A stretch of 64,000 nt of DNA from CAXMQS01 sp964195995 (GCA_964195995.1 CAXMQS010000031.1:1-64000), one strand, 5' to 3'. Numbered from the stretch's first letter, positions 15,869-25,271 are shown. The notes: generated from the letters alone by a model not told the origin. Program-made: numbers and translations.

Positions 15869-15903
15869 GCGTTTGCGGACGCAGCGCTTGTGAGCCGAGA
15901 ATC

Positions 15904-15909
15904 TAGAGT
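15904..15909 (+). promoter_or_regulatory. Probable -10 element of a leaderless polX transcript
   Basis: TAGAGT ends six bases before the ATG at 15916, the spacing expected if transcription starts at the A of ATG. No Shine-Dalgarno and no good -35 hexamer is visible. Leaderless genes are common in actinobacteria. Confidence 0.35.
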
Positions 15910-15915
15910 CCCCAC

Positions 15916-17655
15916 ATGACCCGAACGAACGCTGATGTCATCCGAATGCTCAACGAGATGACGCTCCTCATGAAGCTCGAGGAGGGCAATCCGCAGGCAT
16001 TTCGAGTGCGCGCCTACGAGAACGCCGCGGCCTCCGTCAAGGACCTGCGTAGCCCCATCGCCGGCATGACCGAGGCCGAGATGGTTGCTCTCAAGGGGAT
16101 CGGCAAGAGCACCGCCACCAAGATCCGCGAGTATCTCGACACTGGTTCGTTCGCCAAGCTCGACGAACTTCGAAGGGCATATCCACCTGCGTTCGTCGAG
16201 ATGACGCGCATACCTGGCCTCGGGCCCAAGACCTTGATCCGCCTTCGCGATGAGCTCGGCATCAACACCGTCGACGACCTGCGCCGCGCCATCGCTCGGG
16301 AGGCACTTCGCGACCTACCTGGTCTTGGGGCCAAGAGTGAGGAAAAGCTGAAGTCAGCCATCGAGCGGCTTGGCATGCACGGCAAAGACCGACGGACGCC
16401 GATCGCGGCGGCACTGCCAATCGCCACCGAGATAGTCGCTGCCCTCCAAGAGGTGCCAGGTGTCAAGGCGGTTCAATACTGCGGAAGCCTCCGCCGCTTC
16501 TCGGAGACCATCGGCGACATCGACGTGATCGTCGCGGCGAAGGACCACCAATCGGTGAGCGACGCCTTCGTCGCCCTCGGCATCGCCGATGAGGTCGTCG
16601 CCCATGGCGAGACGAAGTCATCGATCCTCACCCGAGACGGCCTGCAGATCGATCTGCGAGTCGTCGACGCTGGCGGGTACGGCGCGGCGGTGCTCTACTT
16701 CACCGGGTCGAAGTCTCACAACATCGCCCTGCGCCAACGCGCCCTCGACCGGGGCTGGACGCTGAACGAGTATTCGCTCTCCGACATCGAGACCAAGGAA
16801 GTGATCGCAGCCCGCACCGAGGCCTCCATCTACAAGGCTCTGGAGCTGACCTTCGTGCCTCCCCCGATGAGGGAGGACACCGGCGAGGTTCAAGCGGCAG
16901 CGGAAGGACGGCTCCCGCGAGTCGTCGAAGAGAAGCACATCAAGGGCGACCTCCACGTGCATTCCGACCTCTCGGGTGACGGCCGAGCTCCCATCTCGGT
17001 GATGGTCGCGGCAGCCGCCTCAAGGGGCCTCGAGTACTTGGCGATCACCGATCACGGCGAGAACCTATCCATCAACGGGGCGACCAAGAGCCAGATGCTC
17101 GGCATGCGGCGCAAGCTCGAGAAGCTGCAGAAGCAGTACCCGGACATGGCCCTGCTGTGGGGCTGCGAACTCAACATCGGAGCCGACGGGGGTCTCGACT
17201 ACGACGACGGTTTCCTGGCCCAGTTCGACTGGACGGTGGCCTCGGTGCACTCACACTTCGACCTCGCCGTCCCCGACCAGACGGCTCGGCTCATCGCGGC
17301 GATCGAGCACCCGAGCGTCAACGCCATCGGTCACCTGAGTGGCCGCATGATCGGGCGGCGGCCGGGCATCGAATTCGACGAGGACAAGGTCCTGGCCGCA
17401 GCCGCAGCGACGGGGACAGCCATCGAGATCAATGGTGCCCTCGACCGTCTCGACGCTTCGGCAGACGTGATCAGGAATGGCGCCTCGATCGGCATCGACT
17501 TCGTCATCAACACCGACGCTCACCATCCGGATGACTACCGGAGGGTGACATCGGGTGTCCTCCATGCCCAGCGCGCATGGCTTGACCACAAGCGGGTCGC
17601 CAACTCGTGGCCGCGCCAGCGCTTCCTCACGTGGGCGCAGCGGCGCCGTGGGTGA
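15916..17655 (+). CDS. polX: PolX family DNA polymerase with PHP 3'-5' exonuclease domain
   Basis: The 579-residue protein matches bacterial PolX in length and order: helix-hairpin-helix repeats (LKGIGKSTATKI, IPGLGPKTLIRL, LPGLGAKSEEKL), a polymerase palm with GSLRRFSETIGDIDVIV and a third acidic site QIDLRVV, then a PHP domain (DLHVHSDLSGDGR, ITDHGEN, NTDAHHPDDYR). The metal-binding His/Asp set of the PHP domain looks complete, so both gap-filling and exonuclease activities are expected in base-excision-type repair. It is divergent from rex and probably leaderless. Confidence 0.93.
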   Translation: MTRTNADVIRMLNEMTLLMKLEEGNPQAFRVRAYENAAASVKDLRSPIAGMTEAEMVALKGIGKSTATKIREYLDTGSFAKLDELRRAYPPAFVEMTRIPGLGPKTLIRLRDELGINTVDDLRRAIAREALRDLPGLGAKSEEKLKSAIERLGMHGKDRRTPIAAALPIATEIVAALQEVPGVKAVQYCGSLRRFSETIGDIDVIVAAKDHQSVSDAFVALGIADEVVAHGETKSSILTRDGLQIDLRVVDAGGYGAAVLYFTGSKSHNIALRQRALDRGWTLNEYSLSDIETKEVIAARTEASIYKALELTFVPPPMREDTGEVQAAAEGRLPRVVEEKHIKGDLHVHSDLSGDGRAPISVMVAAAASRGLEYLAITDHGENLSINGATKSQMLGMRRKLEKLQKQYPDMALLWGCELNIGADGGLDYDDGFLAQFDWTVASVHSHFDLAVPDQTARLIAAIEHPSVNAIGHLSGRMIGRRPGIEFDEDKVLAAAAATGTAIEINGALDRLDASADVIRNGASIGIDFVINTDAHHPDDYRRVTSGVLHAQRAWLDHKRVANSWPRQRFLTWAQRRRG

Positions 17656-17753
17656 CTAGTCAATTCGACAACAGTCGCTTTAGTCAGTGCCGACATCGTG
17701 CCGATAGCAAGTGATCGGAGTTAGGGGCATTCATCAAGCCAGCGGTCAGTGCA

Positions 17754-19244
17754 ATGGGTAGCAACGCCAAGCGACCAACCCTCGTTATGGTCGCGGCGCT
17801 CGTCGCTGGTGCCACCAACCTCGGACTAGCCCTGAGCCTCGATCGCTCTCCGTCAACCGTGACCATGGCAGTGGCGGCTGCAATCCTGATCTCGATCGCC
17901 ATCGGGTGGCTGGAACAGAACCGCAGGCGCGATCGGACTGCGCTAGCGGCGCGCGAGCAGAGCGTCGATTTGCTGACCGGCCTTGCCACCGGCGCCTCCC
18001 TCACCGAGCGCCTCGACAAGGCGATCATGCGAGCCGACCGCGATAAGGGGCTCGTCACAGTCATCGCCCTCGATCTCGACGAGTTCGGGGGTCTGATGAA
18101 GGTTCACGGAGATGACGTCGCCGAGGGAGTCCTCGTCAGCGTAAGTAGGCGGATCCGGACCGTGGTCCGGGATTCGGACACCATCGGCCGCACCGGCGAC
18201 GATGAGTTCGTCGTGATACTCGGCGGTGGGCACCGCATCGACGACGCCGGCCCGATGGCCGACAAGCTGTTGAACGCGCTGGCGATACCCCATGACCTAG
18301 GGGCCGACTCGATGAGGGTCACAGCAAGCGCCGGAGTTGCGATCTACCCCCTCGACGGCGACAACGGCCAGGAGCTGCTCGAAAGAGCCACCCTTGCAGT
18401 CACCGCGGCCAAGGTGGGCGGACGCAACGGCTTCGAGTTCTACTCGGAGGATCTGCGTGAGCGCAACGCCGATCGCATCGATCTGATGGGCGGCCTGCGA
18501 AGAGCGCTCAACGGGACGGACGAACTGCGGCTGGTGTACCAGCCAAAGATCGACCTGACGACCGGCGAGATGATCGGGGTCGAGGCTCTTGTCCGGTGGG
18601 ATCATCCCGATCTCGGACTGGTGATGCCGGGCAACTTCATCCCGCTCGCTGAGGAGTCCGACTTGATCGTCCTTCTTGGCACCTGGGTGCTCAACGCGGC
18701 GTGCGAGCAAGCGCGGCGATGGGTTGACGATGGCACGGGCAAGATTCCGGTTTCAGTCAACGTATCGTCGAGACAGTTCCGCCAGGAGAATCTGGTGGCG
18801 ATAGTGCGCGAGGCGCTTGACACCACCGAACTCGATCCCCACTTCCTCGAGATCGAGCTAACGGAACACACCCTCATCGAGGACGTCGAGGAAGCAACGG
18901 CAACGTTGCACAGCCTCAAGGACATGGGGATCCGTGTCTCCATCGATGACTTTGGGACGGGCTACTCCTCGCTGAGCTATCTCAAGCGGTTCCCGATCGA
19001 CACCCTGAAAATCGATCAATCGTTCATCAACGACATCACCCACGATGCCGACGACGCTGCCATCAGCCAGGCGATCGTCGCATTGGCACGGACGCTGCGG
19101 ATGCAGGTGATCGCCGAGGGTGTCGAGACCACCGAGCAGCTGGAATTCGTGCGCAACCTCGGATGCGACGCAGCTCAGGGATACGTCTACAGCAGGCCCG
19201 TCCATCCCGACATAGTCGACAGCCTCACGGGAGCCTGGAACTAG
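17754..19244 (+). CDS. Membrane GGDEF-EAL protein; EAL intact, GGDEF degenerate
   Basis: The 496-residue protein has two N-terminal membrane helices (about 10-28 and 36-55), a GGDEF domain (about 70-230) and an EAL domain (about 245-490). The signature loop reads GDDEF, with the second glycine replaced by Asp, so cyclase activity is doubtful. The EAL domain keeps EALVRW, NVSSRQF, EIELTE, DDFGTGYSS, LKIDQSF and EGVET, the residues needed for c-di-GMP hydrolysis. Net activity is therefore probably phosphodiesterase, with the GGDEF part as a possible GTP-binding regulator. It overlaps the convergent pilin-like gene by four bases. Confidence 0.92.
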   Translation: MGSNAKRPTLVMVAALVAGATNLGLALSLDRSPSTVTMAVAAAILISIAIGWLEQNRRRDRTALAAREQSVDLLTGLATGASLTERLDKAIMRADRDKGLVTVIALDLDEFGGLMKVHGDDVAEGVLVSVSRRIRTVVRDSDTIGRTGDDEFVVILGGGHRIDDAGPMADKLLNALAIPHDLGADSMRVTASAGVAIYPLDGDNGQELLERATLAVTAAKVGGRNGFEFYSEDLRERNADRIDLMGGLRRALNGTDELRLVYQPKIDLTTGEMIGVEALVRWDHPDLGLVMPGNFIPLAEESDLIVLLGTWVLNAACEQARRWVDDGTGKIPVSVNVSSRQFRQENLVAIVREALDTTELDPHFLEIELTEHTLIEDVEEATATLHSLKDMGIRVSIDDFGTGYSSLSYLKRFPIDTLKIDQSFINDITHDADDAAISQAIVALARTLRMQVIAEGVETTEQLEFVRNLGCDAAQGYVYSRPVHPDIVDSLTGAWN

Positions 19245-19630
19245 GGCCGAGAGGCACTGAAGCCGGCGGCTTCGGCATCGCCCGCAACGGGACACGGAGT
19301 CGGCTTTTCCGCGAACGAGCCGTACAGAGTGAGGGCGCCCGACTGCCAGACTCCCGTGACGCCACCCGACGTCGACAAGTTCCACAGGCAGGTTGAGCCA
19401 TCATCTGCCCGCTCAAGCTGAACACCAGCGACCTGAATCTCGGCCGCCGGCGCGGTGAGTGCGAGGTCGATCTGGTCGGCTCTGCTATCGGCGGCCGCCA
19501 AGACGTCGTCAACGCGGTTGCCGACCTTGCTCATCAACGGAAACGCCATGGCGGCAAGAATGCCGACGAGGAGCAGGCCCATGCCCAGCTCGATTCCTTT
19601 GATGCCTCGTTCGTCGCGCAGCAGGTTCAT
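19241..19630 (-). CDS. Type IV pilin-like small protein
   Basis: The 129-residue protein begins RDERGIKGIELGMGLLLVG: a short basic leader ending in Gly, then Ile and a Glu at mature position 5, followed by a 20-residue hydrophobic helix. This is the prepilin peptidase pattern of type IV pilins and Flp/pseudopilins. The C-terminal part has two cysteines (near residues 81 and 113) that could form the usual disulfide loop. No pilus assembly genes are nearby, so it is an orphan that may use machinery encoded elsewhere or be a minor pseudopilin. Confidence 0.65.
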   Translation of the reverse strand: MNLLRDERGIKGIELGMGLLLVGILAAMAFPLMSKVGNRVDDVLAAADSRADQIDLALTAPAAEIQVAGVQLERADDGSTCLWNLSTSGGVTGVWQSGALTLYGSFAEKPTPCPVAGDAEAAGFSASRP

Positions 19631-19747
19631 GCGGCCAGATATCGGCCGTTATCACCACCCCTCAACTGCTACTACTGAGCGTCGCAGTGCGACAACACCC
19701 TCCGCGACTGGCGTGTTGAGCGGCCACCCCTCCCTATTCTCCCGTCA

Positions 19748-20200
19748 ATGGAACAGTCGCAAGAACCAGAGGTCGTTGCCGAGGACCAGGCTCCGAGCCA
19801 GGACGAGTCCATAAGCAGGCCTTCGATGATCATCCGCATCGCCTCGATGACCCGCGCCATGCTCGAGGAAGTCCGCAGCGCTCCCCTCGATGAAGCCGGC
19901 CGCAAGCGCCTCCTCAAGGTTCACGATCAGTCACTCGAGGAGCTCAAGGAAGTGCTATCAGCCGACCTGCGTCGCGAGTTCGAGGAGATCTTCGTGCCTC
20001 TTCAGGGAACACCGACACAGTCCGAACTTCGCATCGCTCAGGCTCAGCTGGTCGGCTGGCTCGAGGGTCTCTTCCACGGCATCCAGGCCAGCCTCTTCAG
20101 CCAGCAAGTGGCGGCGGCGGCTCAGCTCGAAGAGATGAAGCAGCGCCGCATGCTCGAGGGCGGTGCCACAGAGGATCAGCCACCAGGGCTCTACCTCTAG
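19748..20200 (+). CDS. bpa: Bacterial proteasome activator (Bpa/PafE family)
   Basis: The 150-residue protein has an acidic disordered N-terminus, a helical core with SMIIRIASMTRAMLEEVRSAPLDE, LEELKEVLSADLRREFEEI and a final helical segment, and ends in GLYL. That hydrophobic-Tyr-X tail matches the 20S proteasome docking motif of mycobacterial Bpa/PafE (GQYL). The family forms an ATP-independent dodecameric ring that opens the 20S gate for unfolded substrates. Its presence implies a 20S proteasome elsewhere in the genome. It lies 46 bases upstream of a lipoprotein gene on the same strand. Confidence 0.88.
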   Translation: MEQSQEPEVVAEDQAPSQDESISRPSMIIRIASMTRAMLEEVRSAPLDEAGRKRLLKVHDQSLEELKEVLSADLRREFEEIFVPLQGTPTQSELRIAQAQLVGWLEGLFHGIQASLFSQQVAAAAQLEEMKQRRMLEGGATEDQPPGLYL

Positions 20201-20246
20201 CAACGAGGTACTGCGGGCGACGGTCGCCGCCCGGCACAATGACACC

Positions 20247-21569
20247 ATGAAACGGATGGTCATCTTCCTGCTGGTCCTCGCCGCCTGTTCGGGCGGAACC
20301 TCGGCAACTACGACAGCACAACCTTCGGACACGGCGAGCGCTGGGACCGGCATCGGCACCTCAACGCCATCGATCACTGTTCCGACCAGCTCGACAACCA
20401 CGACGCTGGCTCGGCGGCTGGAATTGAGTGAGCCGCAGATCGTCTACTTCCTCGCCAGCTCGGTCGTCGGGGAGCCGTCGTTGGTACCGGTGTGGCGCGA
20501 CGCCACCTCTCCCCAAGGGCCACGCGGCGCCGTCGAAACGCTGCTGCGCGGGCCGACTCCAACCGAGCGGCTCGGGGTGCCTGCCATCTCCTCAGACATC
20601 CCGGCCGAGACCGTTCTTCTCGGCACCGCCGTTGTCAACGGCCTGGCAACTGTCGACCTCACCGCTCCCTTCTTCGATGAAGAGTCGCTCACTCCGCGGC
20701 TGGCACAGGTCACCTACACGTTGACGCAATTCCCCGACGTGGAGAGCGTGACATTTCGCGAAGATGGCGAACCGTTCGCCGAGCTTCCAGGTGCCGTATC
20801 CCGCCTTACGTTCCGCGACTTGCAGCCACCCATCTTCGTCGCGCAACCCACATACGGCGGGCCGGCGACGCAGCCGGGAAGGCTCGTCGGCGAGGCCCGC
20901 ATAGCCGCCGACCGCTTCAACGTTCACATCGCGGACGCCAACGGGCTCACCATCACTGAGTTCGACGTCCTCAGCGAAGGTGCTGGATGGGTCGCCTTCG
21001 ACATAGAACTTCCCTATTTCGTCGAGGTTGACCAGAACGGCGAGCTGACGATCTCAACGCCAGACGGCGTCGTCAACGAGACGTATCCGTTGCAGCTGCT
21101 GCTCCCGCCACCGGAGATCTGTTCGGCCGCGGGGCTCTCCTCGGAACCGGTGGACCAAGGTCTTCCCAGCGAGGTCGAGGCGAAGCGGCGGGCGATCGTA
21201 GAAGCCGCGACTTCATGCGACTTCGACTCCCTCCGGGCGCTAACCGCCAGCGACTTCACGTTCTCTTTCGGCGGAGGGACGGACCCGGTTGCCTTCTGGA
21301 AGCGGGAGGAATCTGTGGGAATACCGATAACCAGGCTCATGGTGCAGCTACTCAACACGCCGCCGGTGCTCGACGCCGAGTTCTTCGTTCCCACCTACCT
21401 GTGGCCATCGGCCTTCCGGGCGGCGCCACTCCCTGAGGACTTCGACTTGCTGGAGGGGATCCTCCCGCCCGAGGACATAGCTCTCTACCGCCAGTTCAAT
21501 GAGTACCTCGATCTCCGTCTGGGCATCTCCGACACTGGGTCTTGGGACTTTGCCGTCGCCGGCGACTGA
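20247..21569 (+). CDS. GerMN-domain lipoprotein
   Basis: From ATG 20247 the 440-residue protein has a lipoprotein signal (VIFLLVLAACSGG, lipidation at the Cys), a Ser/Thr-rich linker, and a GerMN-like domain at about 65-185 (YFLASS, GAVETLLRGPTPTERLG, ATVDLTAPFFDE, VESVTFREDGEPF). A second beta-rich domain follows at about 190-300 and may correspond to the Gmad2-type domain that often accompanies GerMN. The last 130 residues are unassigned. GerMN proteins are extracytoplasmic and of uncertain biochemical role, seen in spore germination and actinobacterial LpqB-like proteins. Confidence 0.75.
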   Translation: MKRMVIFLLVLAACSGGTSATTTAQPSDTASAGTGIGTSTPSITVPTSSTTTTLARRLELSEPQIVYFLASSVVGEPSLVPVWRDATSPQGPRGAVETLLRGPTPTERLGVPAISSDIPAETVLLGTAVVNGLATVDLTAPFFDEESLTPRLAQVTYTLTQFPDVESVTFREDGEPFAELPGAVSRLTFRDLQPPIFVAQPTYGGPATQPGRLVGEARIAADRFNVHIADANGLTITEFDVLSEGAGWVAFDIELPYFVEVDQNGELTISTPDGVVNETYPLQLLLPPPEICSAAGLSSEPVDQGLPSEVEAKRRAIVEAATSCDFDSLRALTASDFTFSFGGGTDPVAFWKREESVGIPITRLMVQLLNTPPVLDAEFFVPTYLWPSAFRAAPLPEDFDLLEGILPPEDIALYRQFNEYLDLRLGISDTGSWDFAVAGD

Positions 21570-21575
21570 GGTGGG

Positions 21576-22544
21576 CTAGCCGTCGAGGTGGGTGGGTGCC
21601 TGTCCGAGACTCGACGAGATGGCGCGCTCGCGATCCTCGACGATCCGCTCCGCGATGCGCTCGGCGGCGTGGAGGATCCACATGTATGACTGTGACCCCT
21701 CCTCATAGTTGGCTTCTCCGAAAGCGTTGACCCTGCCTTGCTCGAGGAGTCGGTTGGCCTGCTGGAACTCGCTCTGGGAATGGGGTGCGTACACGGCGTA
21801 GGCGAGCCCACCTCGCTCCGTGACCACGGCGAACGACGGAACGTCAGACGGACCGTCCGCGATGTAGATCATGTTGCTGAATGGCACCCGGCGGTGTGAG
21901 GCCGGCACCTTGGCGTTGACGCTGACGTCGGGGTGCTTGTTCGATCCCTTGTTGATCTCGAACAGGGCTCTCGTCTTGGTGGTGTTGTCGAGCGAGTAGA
22001 TGATGTGGGTCACTTCGCGCGCCGACTCCGCGAACAGGGCGTCCTGGTTCTCCTCCAGGAATCCGGGAAGCGGGACGGCGTCTGCGAACTCGTTACCCCA
22101 CACCCCATCCACCTCGGGCCCGATGGCGCTGCCGAGGATCATCTGGCGGAGGCCCGTGCTCACCACGTAGTGCTCGACGCGGATGCCATGGTCGGCGAAG
22201 GAGGGATCGGCCTCGATGGCCTTGGCGAGTTGGTTGAGGAACTGTGGCATGCCTGGATAGAGCCGAATCTCGACGCCGAGCTCTCGCAACACGGCGTTGC
22301 TCAGGCCGGGCATCTTGCCTTGCTTCACGTAGGTGAGGATGTGGTCGAGATAGAGCATCTCGGGACCGATGAGGTCGGCCCCTGCGCGCCGATAGAAGTC
22401 ACTCATGGCGTCGACCTCACGCCAGAAGTCGGCGCCATCGATGCCGTACTTCTCGAACAGGGGCGCCTGCATGTAGCCGGGGATAAGCGTCTTATCGAAG
22501 TCCCACACGACGGCGACAACGTTCTGGGGGGAGACTGAGGTCAT
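21576..22544 (-). CDS. HAD-superfamily phosphatase (phosphoserine phosphatase-like)
   Basis: The 322-residue protein has HAD motif I as WDFDKTLIPGY near the N-terminus, a large helical cap, motif II as VVSTGLR near residue 125, and motif IV as ADGPSDVPSF near residue 225. The substrate is not evident. ATG 22544 is preferred over TTG 22550 because a GAGG lies eight bases before it. It ends seven bases from the end of the convergent GerMN gene. Confidence 0.8.
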   Translation of the reverse strand: MTSVSPQNVVAVVWDFDKTLIPGYMQAPLFEKYGIDGADFWREVDAMSDFYRRAGADLIGPEMLYLDHILTYVKQGKMPGLSNAVLRELGVEIRLYPGMPQFLNQLAKAIEADPSFADHGIRVEHYVVSTGLRQMILGSAIGPEVDGVWGNEFADAVPLPGFLEENQDALFAESAREVTHIIYSLDNTTKTRALFEINKGSNKHPDVSVNAKVPASHRRVPFSNMIYIADGPSDVPSFAVVTERGGLAYAVYAPHSQSEFQQANRLLEQGRVNAFGEANYEEGSQSYMWILHAAERIAERIVEDRERAISSSLGQAPTHLDG

Positions 22545-22653
22545 GTCCAATACCTCGGCAGGGGAAGCGACCGACTTCAGCTTAGGTGTTGCTCGATGAT
22601 TGGGGCGGGGCTTTGGCGAGACGCTGCCCGCTATTTCGTCAATCGACGATTAA

Positions 22654-22839
22654 CCGGGACTAAATCCCCTGGGTCCGACGGCTCTGTTCCGACGGGGCCG
22701 AGACAACCTGGATAACTACGACACCATCAAACCGGTGTCCTTCGCCCCCATCATCTGGATGGTGATCATCGGCGGGGCCGTCTTGGCGGTTCTAGGCGTG
22801 TGGAGAGTCTTCGACGACAGACGACTGAGCTACATCTAG
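22654..22839 (+). pseudogene. C-terminal remnant of a small membrane protein, no start codon seen
   Basis: This open frame of 61 codons has no ATG, GTG or TTG before a hydrophobic helix, yet reads like the tail of a membrane protein: charged segment RRGRDNLDNYDTIKPVSF, a helix containing IIWMVIIGGAVLAVLGVW, then VFDDRRLSYI and a stop. It occupies the region between the HAD gene and the pirin gene (22545-22919), where I see nothing else except the pirin ribosome-binding site. It may be a decayed gene or one with an unusual start. Confidence 0.3.
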
Positions 22840-22919
22840 CCGACTCGCGTGTCCAGGGTCTCTCCCCTGTTATCCCCACAGTGGGGGCATACTGCTGGCC
22901 GGCCGTTAGGAGAATGAAA

Positions 22920-23948
22920 ATGACCGGTCAGGCAGTGATCGAACTCGTCGAGCTGGGCTTCCCGTGGGAGGGCGTCGACCCGTTCATCTTCACCGTTCAT
23001 CACGTTGATCACTACCCGGCTGGAGACGATGCGCTCGGTCCCGTAACGCCACTGACGGGTCGCCAGATCGGGTCCGATTTCTCCTACATCGACGGCTGGA
23101 GCATGTATCACGGCGACGTCGTGCCCGGATTCCCGCAGCATCCCCACCGTGGCTTCGAAACGGTGACGGTGGTGAGGCGCGGTTACGTCGACCACTCGGA
23201 CTCGCTCGGTGCCACCGCTCGCTACGGGGAGGGCGACGTCCAGTGGCTGACAACGGGGACCGGGATCATGCACGCCGAGATGTTCCCCCTCCTCGACGAC
23301 AAGGGGCCGAACACCCTCGAGCTCTTCCAGATCTGGCTCAACCTGCCACCCGAATCCAAGCTGGTTCCCGCCTACTTCGGGATGCTGTGGGGCGAGGAGA
23401 TTCCGACACTGACGCCATCGCCGGGCGTCTCCGTCGATGTCATCGCAGGATCGATCGACGAGGCATCGGCTCCGGCGCCACCTCCAGACTCATGGGCAAG
23501 TCGGGCCAGCTCACACCTTGGTATCTGGCTCATCAAGCTCGACCCAGGATCGTCTTGGGAGATGCCAACCTCACCGGCTTCCGTGAATCGAATGCTGCAT
23601 TGCTTCGAAGGAAGCGATGTCGCCGTCGACGGAGTGCCGATCTCCGAGCGGATAGGCGTCCGCCTTCAGGCCGACCAGCCGACGCTGCTCGTCAACAATG
23701 GCGGTCCCGCCGAGCTGTTGCTACTCCAAGGAGAACCGATCGGAGCACCGGTATTCCAGATGGGACCATTCGTGATGAATACGCCAGAGGAGCTGCGGAC
23801 CGCCGTCGACGACTACCGGCGCACCCAGTTCGGCGGCTGGCCCTGGTCGTCGGCGAGCCCGGTCCATGATCGCACCGAGGGCCGCTTCGCCCTCCACGCC
23901 GACGGCCGGGTCGAACACCGCGAGTTGCGTCAGAGCGAGACGCGCTAA
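22920..23948 (+). CDS. Pirin family protein
   Basis: The 342-residue bicupin protein has the pirin metal-site block FPQHPHRGFETVTVV near residue 67 and GIMHAEMFP near residue 115, giving the usual three His and one Glu. Pirins bind iron and act as quercetinases or redox-linked regulators; the substrate cannot be told here. ATG 22920 is chosen because AGGAG lies seven bases upstream; a second ATG six bases earlier is too close to that site. The C-terminus is extended and ends in polar residues. Confidence 0.85.
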   Translation: MTGQAVIELVELGFPWEGVDPFIFTVHHVDHYPAGDDALGPVTPLTGRQIGSDFSYIDGWSMYHGDVVPGFPQHPHRGFETVTVVRRGYVDHSDSLGATARYGEGDVQWLTTGTGIMHAEMFPLLDDKGPNTLELFQIWLNLPPESKLVPAYFGMLWGEEIPTLTPSPGVSVDVIAGSIDEASAPAPPPDSWASRASSHLGIWLIKLDPGSSWEMPTSPASVNRMLHCFEGSDVAVDGVPISERIGVRLQADQPTLLVNNGGPAELLLLQGEPIGAPVFQMGPFVMNTPEELRTAVDDYRRTQFGGWPWSSASPVHDRTEGRFALHADGRVEHRELRQSETR

Positions 23949-23985
23949 CGACCGTCGCCAGCTCGACACCTCCTATCGTCGTGCG

Positions 23986-25251
23986 GTGTTCGTTCGCCCC
24001 ATAGTCGGCCTCTTGCTCCTGGCGGCATGCAGCTCGACGACGCCGGCGACCACGGGACCGCCGGAGCCAACAGCGACCGCGCCCTCCGAAACTGCCCCAC
24101 CGACGACCACCCTCGCGCCGCAGACGACGCCAGCTGAGGTCCCGACAGCGACGTCGCCGACAGCGACGACGACGTCCACCACTACGACGACCCTGCCTTC
24201 CTCCCCGCTGCAGGGCTTGACGTTCGAAGTGGTGGCGACCGGCTTCGTCCGCCCCAATTACGCCCTTCCGCTGCCGGGTACGGACGTGCTCCTCGTCATG
24301 GCGGCCGATGGAACCGTGTGGCGGGTGCTCGAGGGAGCCGTTGACCCTGAGCCCTACCTGGACCTCAGCGACACTGTCCTCGACACGGGCATCGAACAAG
24401 GGCTGCTCGGCATGGCCTTCCACCCCCAAGACCCGTCACGACTATTCGTCTACTTCACCGACTCCGACGAGGATGCGAACCTCGTCGAGCTTCAGGCAAC
24501 AACGGCCGGAGCCGACGCCGCGACAGCCAAAACGATCCTCAGGGTTGAGCAGCCGGCGAACCGCCACCAGGCCGGAATGCTGACATTCGGACCGGACGGC
24601 TACCTCTACCTTTCAAGCGGCGACGGCGGCGACGGCGGCACCCAGGGCCAGAATCCGGGCTCAGTACTGGGCACGATCCTTCGCATCGATGTCGACGGCG
24701 GAGCGCCCTACGCCATACCGCCGGACAACCCCTTCGTCGACGGCGGCGGCGCGGCCGAGGTGCTGGTCTATGGCCTGCGCAACCCGTGGCGGATCAGCAT
24801 TGACCCCGTGACGGAGCTGCTGTTCATCGGCGATGTCGGCCAGGACAGCTGGGAGGAGATCAATGTCGTACCTCTCGACCTGCATCCCTACAACTTCGGA
24901 TGGCCGCTCACCGAAGGGGCACATTGCTTCTTGGAACGCGGCTGCGATCCGACGGACTTCGACGGCCCCACCCTGGAGTTCAATCACGATGACGGCTGCT
25001 CGGTAACCGGTGGATTCGTCTACCGCGGCGCAGCCATCCCCGAGATCGCCGGACAGTACTTCTACTCCGATTGGTGCGGCCGCTGGGTCCGCAGCTTCGT
25101 GTACGCCAACGGCGATGCGATCGAACAACAGGAGTGGGCGGGACTCGGCGGCTTCGGCCAGATCAACAGCTTCGGCCTCGACGCCGACGGAGAACTCCTG
25201 GTGACCACCTGGGGCGGCGAGCTGGCCCGCATAGTTCCGGTCCGGGAGTAG
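23986..25251 (+). CDS. PQQ-dependent glucose/sorbosone dehydrogenase-like lipoprotein
   Basis: From GTG 23986 the 421-residue protein has a short lipoprotein signal (IVGLLLLAACSS), a 60-residue Thr/Pro-rich linker and a soluble sugar dehydrogenase beta-propeller. Recognisable blocks are EQGLLGMAFHPQ, NRHQAGMLTFGPDGYLYLSS followed by GDGGDGG, VYGLRNPWRISID and GDVGQDSWEEIN. The family oxidises aldose-type sugars in the periplasm or outside the cell with PQQ and calcium. The linker is typical of the Thr-rich lipoproteins in this window. Confidence 0.87.
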   Translation: MFVRPIVGLLLLAACSSTTPATTGPPEPTATAPSETAPPTTTLAPQTTPAEVPTATSPTATTTSTTTTTLPSSPLQGLTFEVVATGFVRPNYALPLPGTDVLLVMAADGTVWRVLEGAVDPEPYLDLSDTVLDTGIEQGLLGMAFHPQDPSRLFVYFTDSDEDANLVELQATTAGADAATAKTILRVEQPANRHQAGMLTFGPDGYLYLSSGDGGDGGTQGQNPGSVLGTILRIDVDGGAPYAIPPDNPFVDGGGAAEVLVYGLRNPWRISIDPVTELLFIGDVGQDSWEEINVVPLDLHPYNFGWPLTEGAHCFLERGCDPTDFDGPTLEFNHDDGCSVTGGFVYRGAAIPEIAGQYFYSDWCGRWVRSFVYANGDAIEQQEWAGLGGFGQINSFGLDADGELLVTTWGGELARIVPVRE

Positions 25252-25271
25252 TGAGCTTCGGGCCGTTTCGT

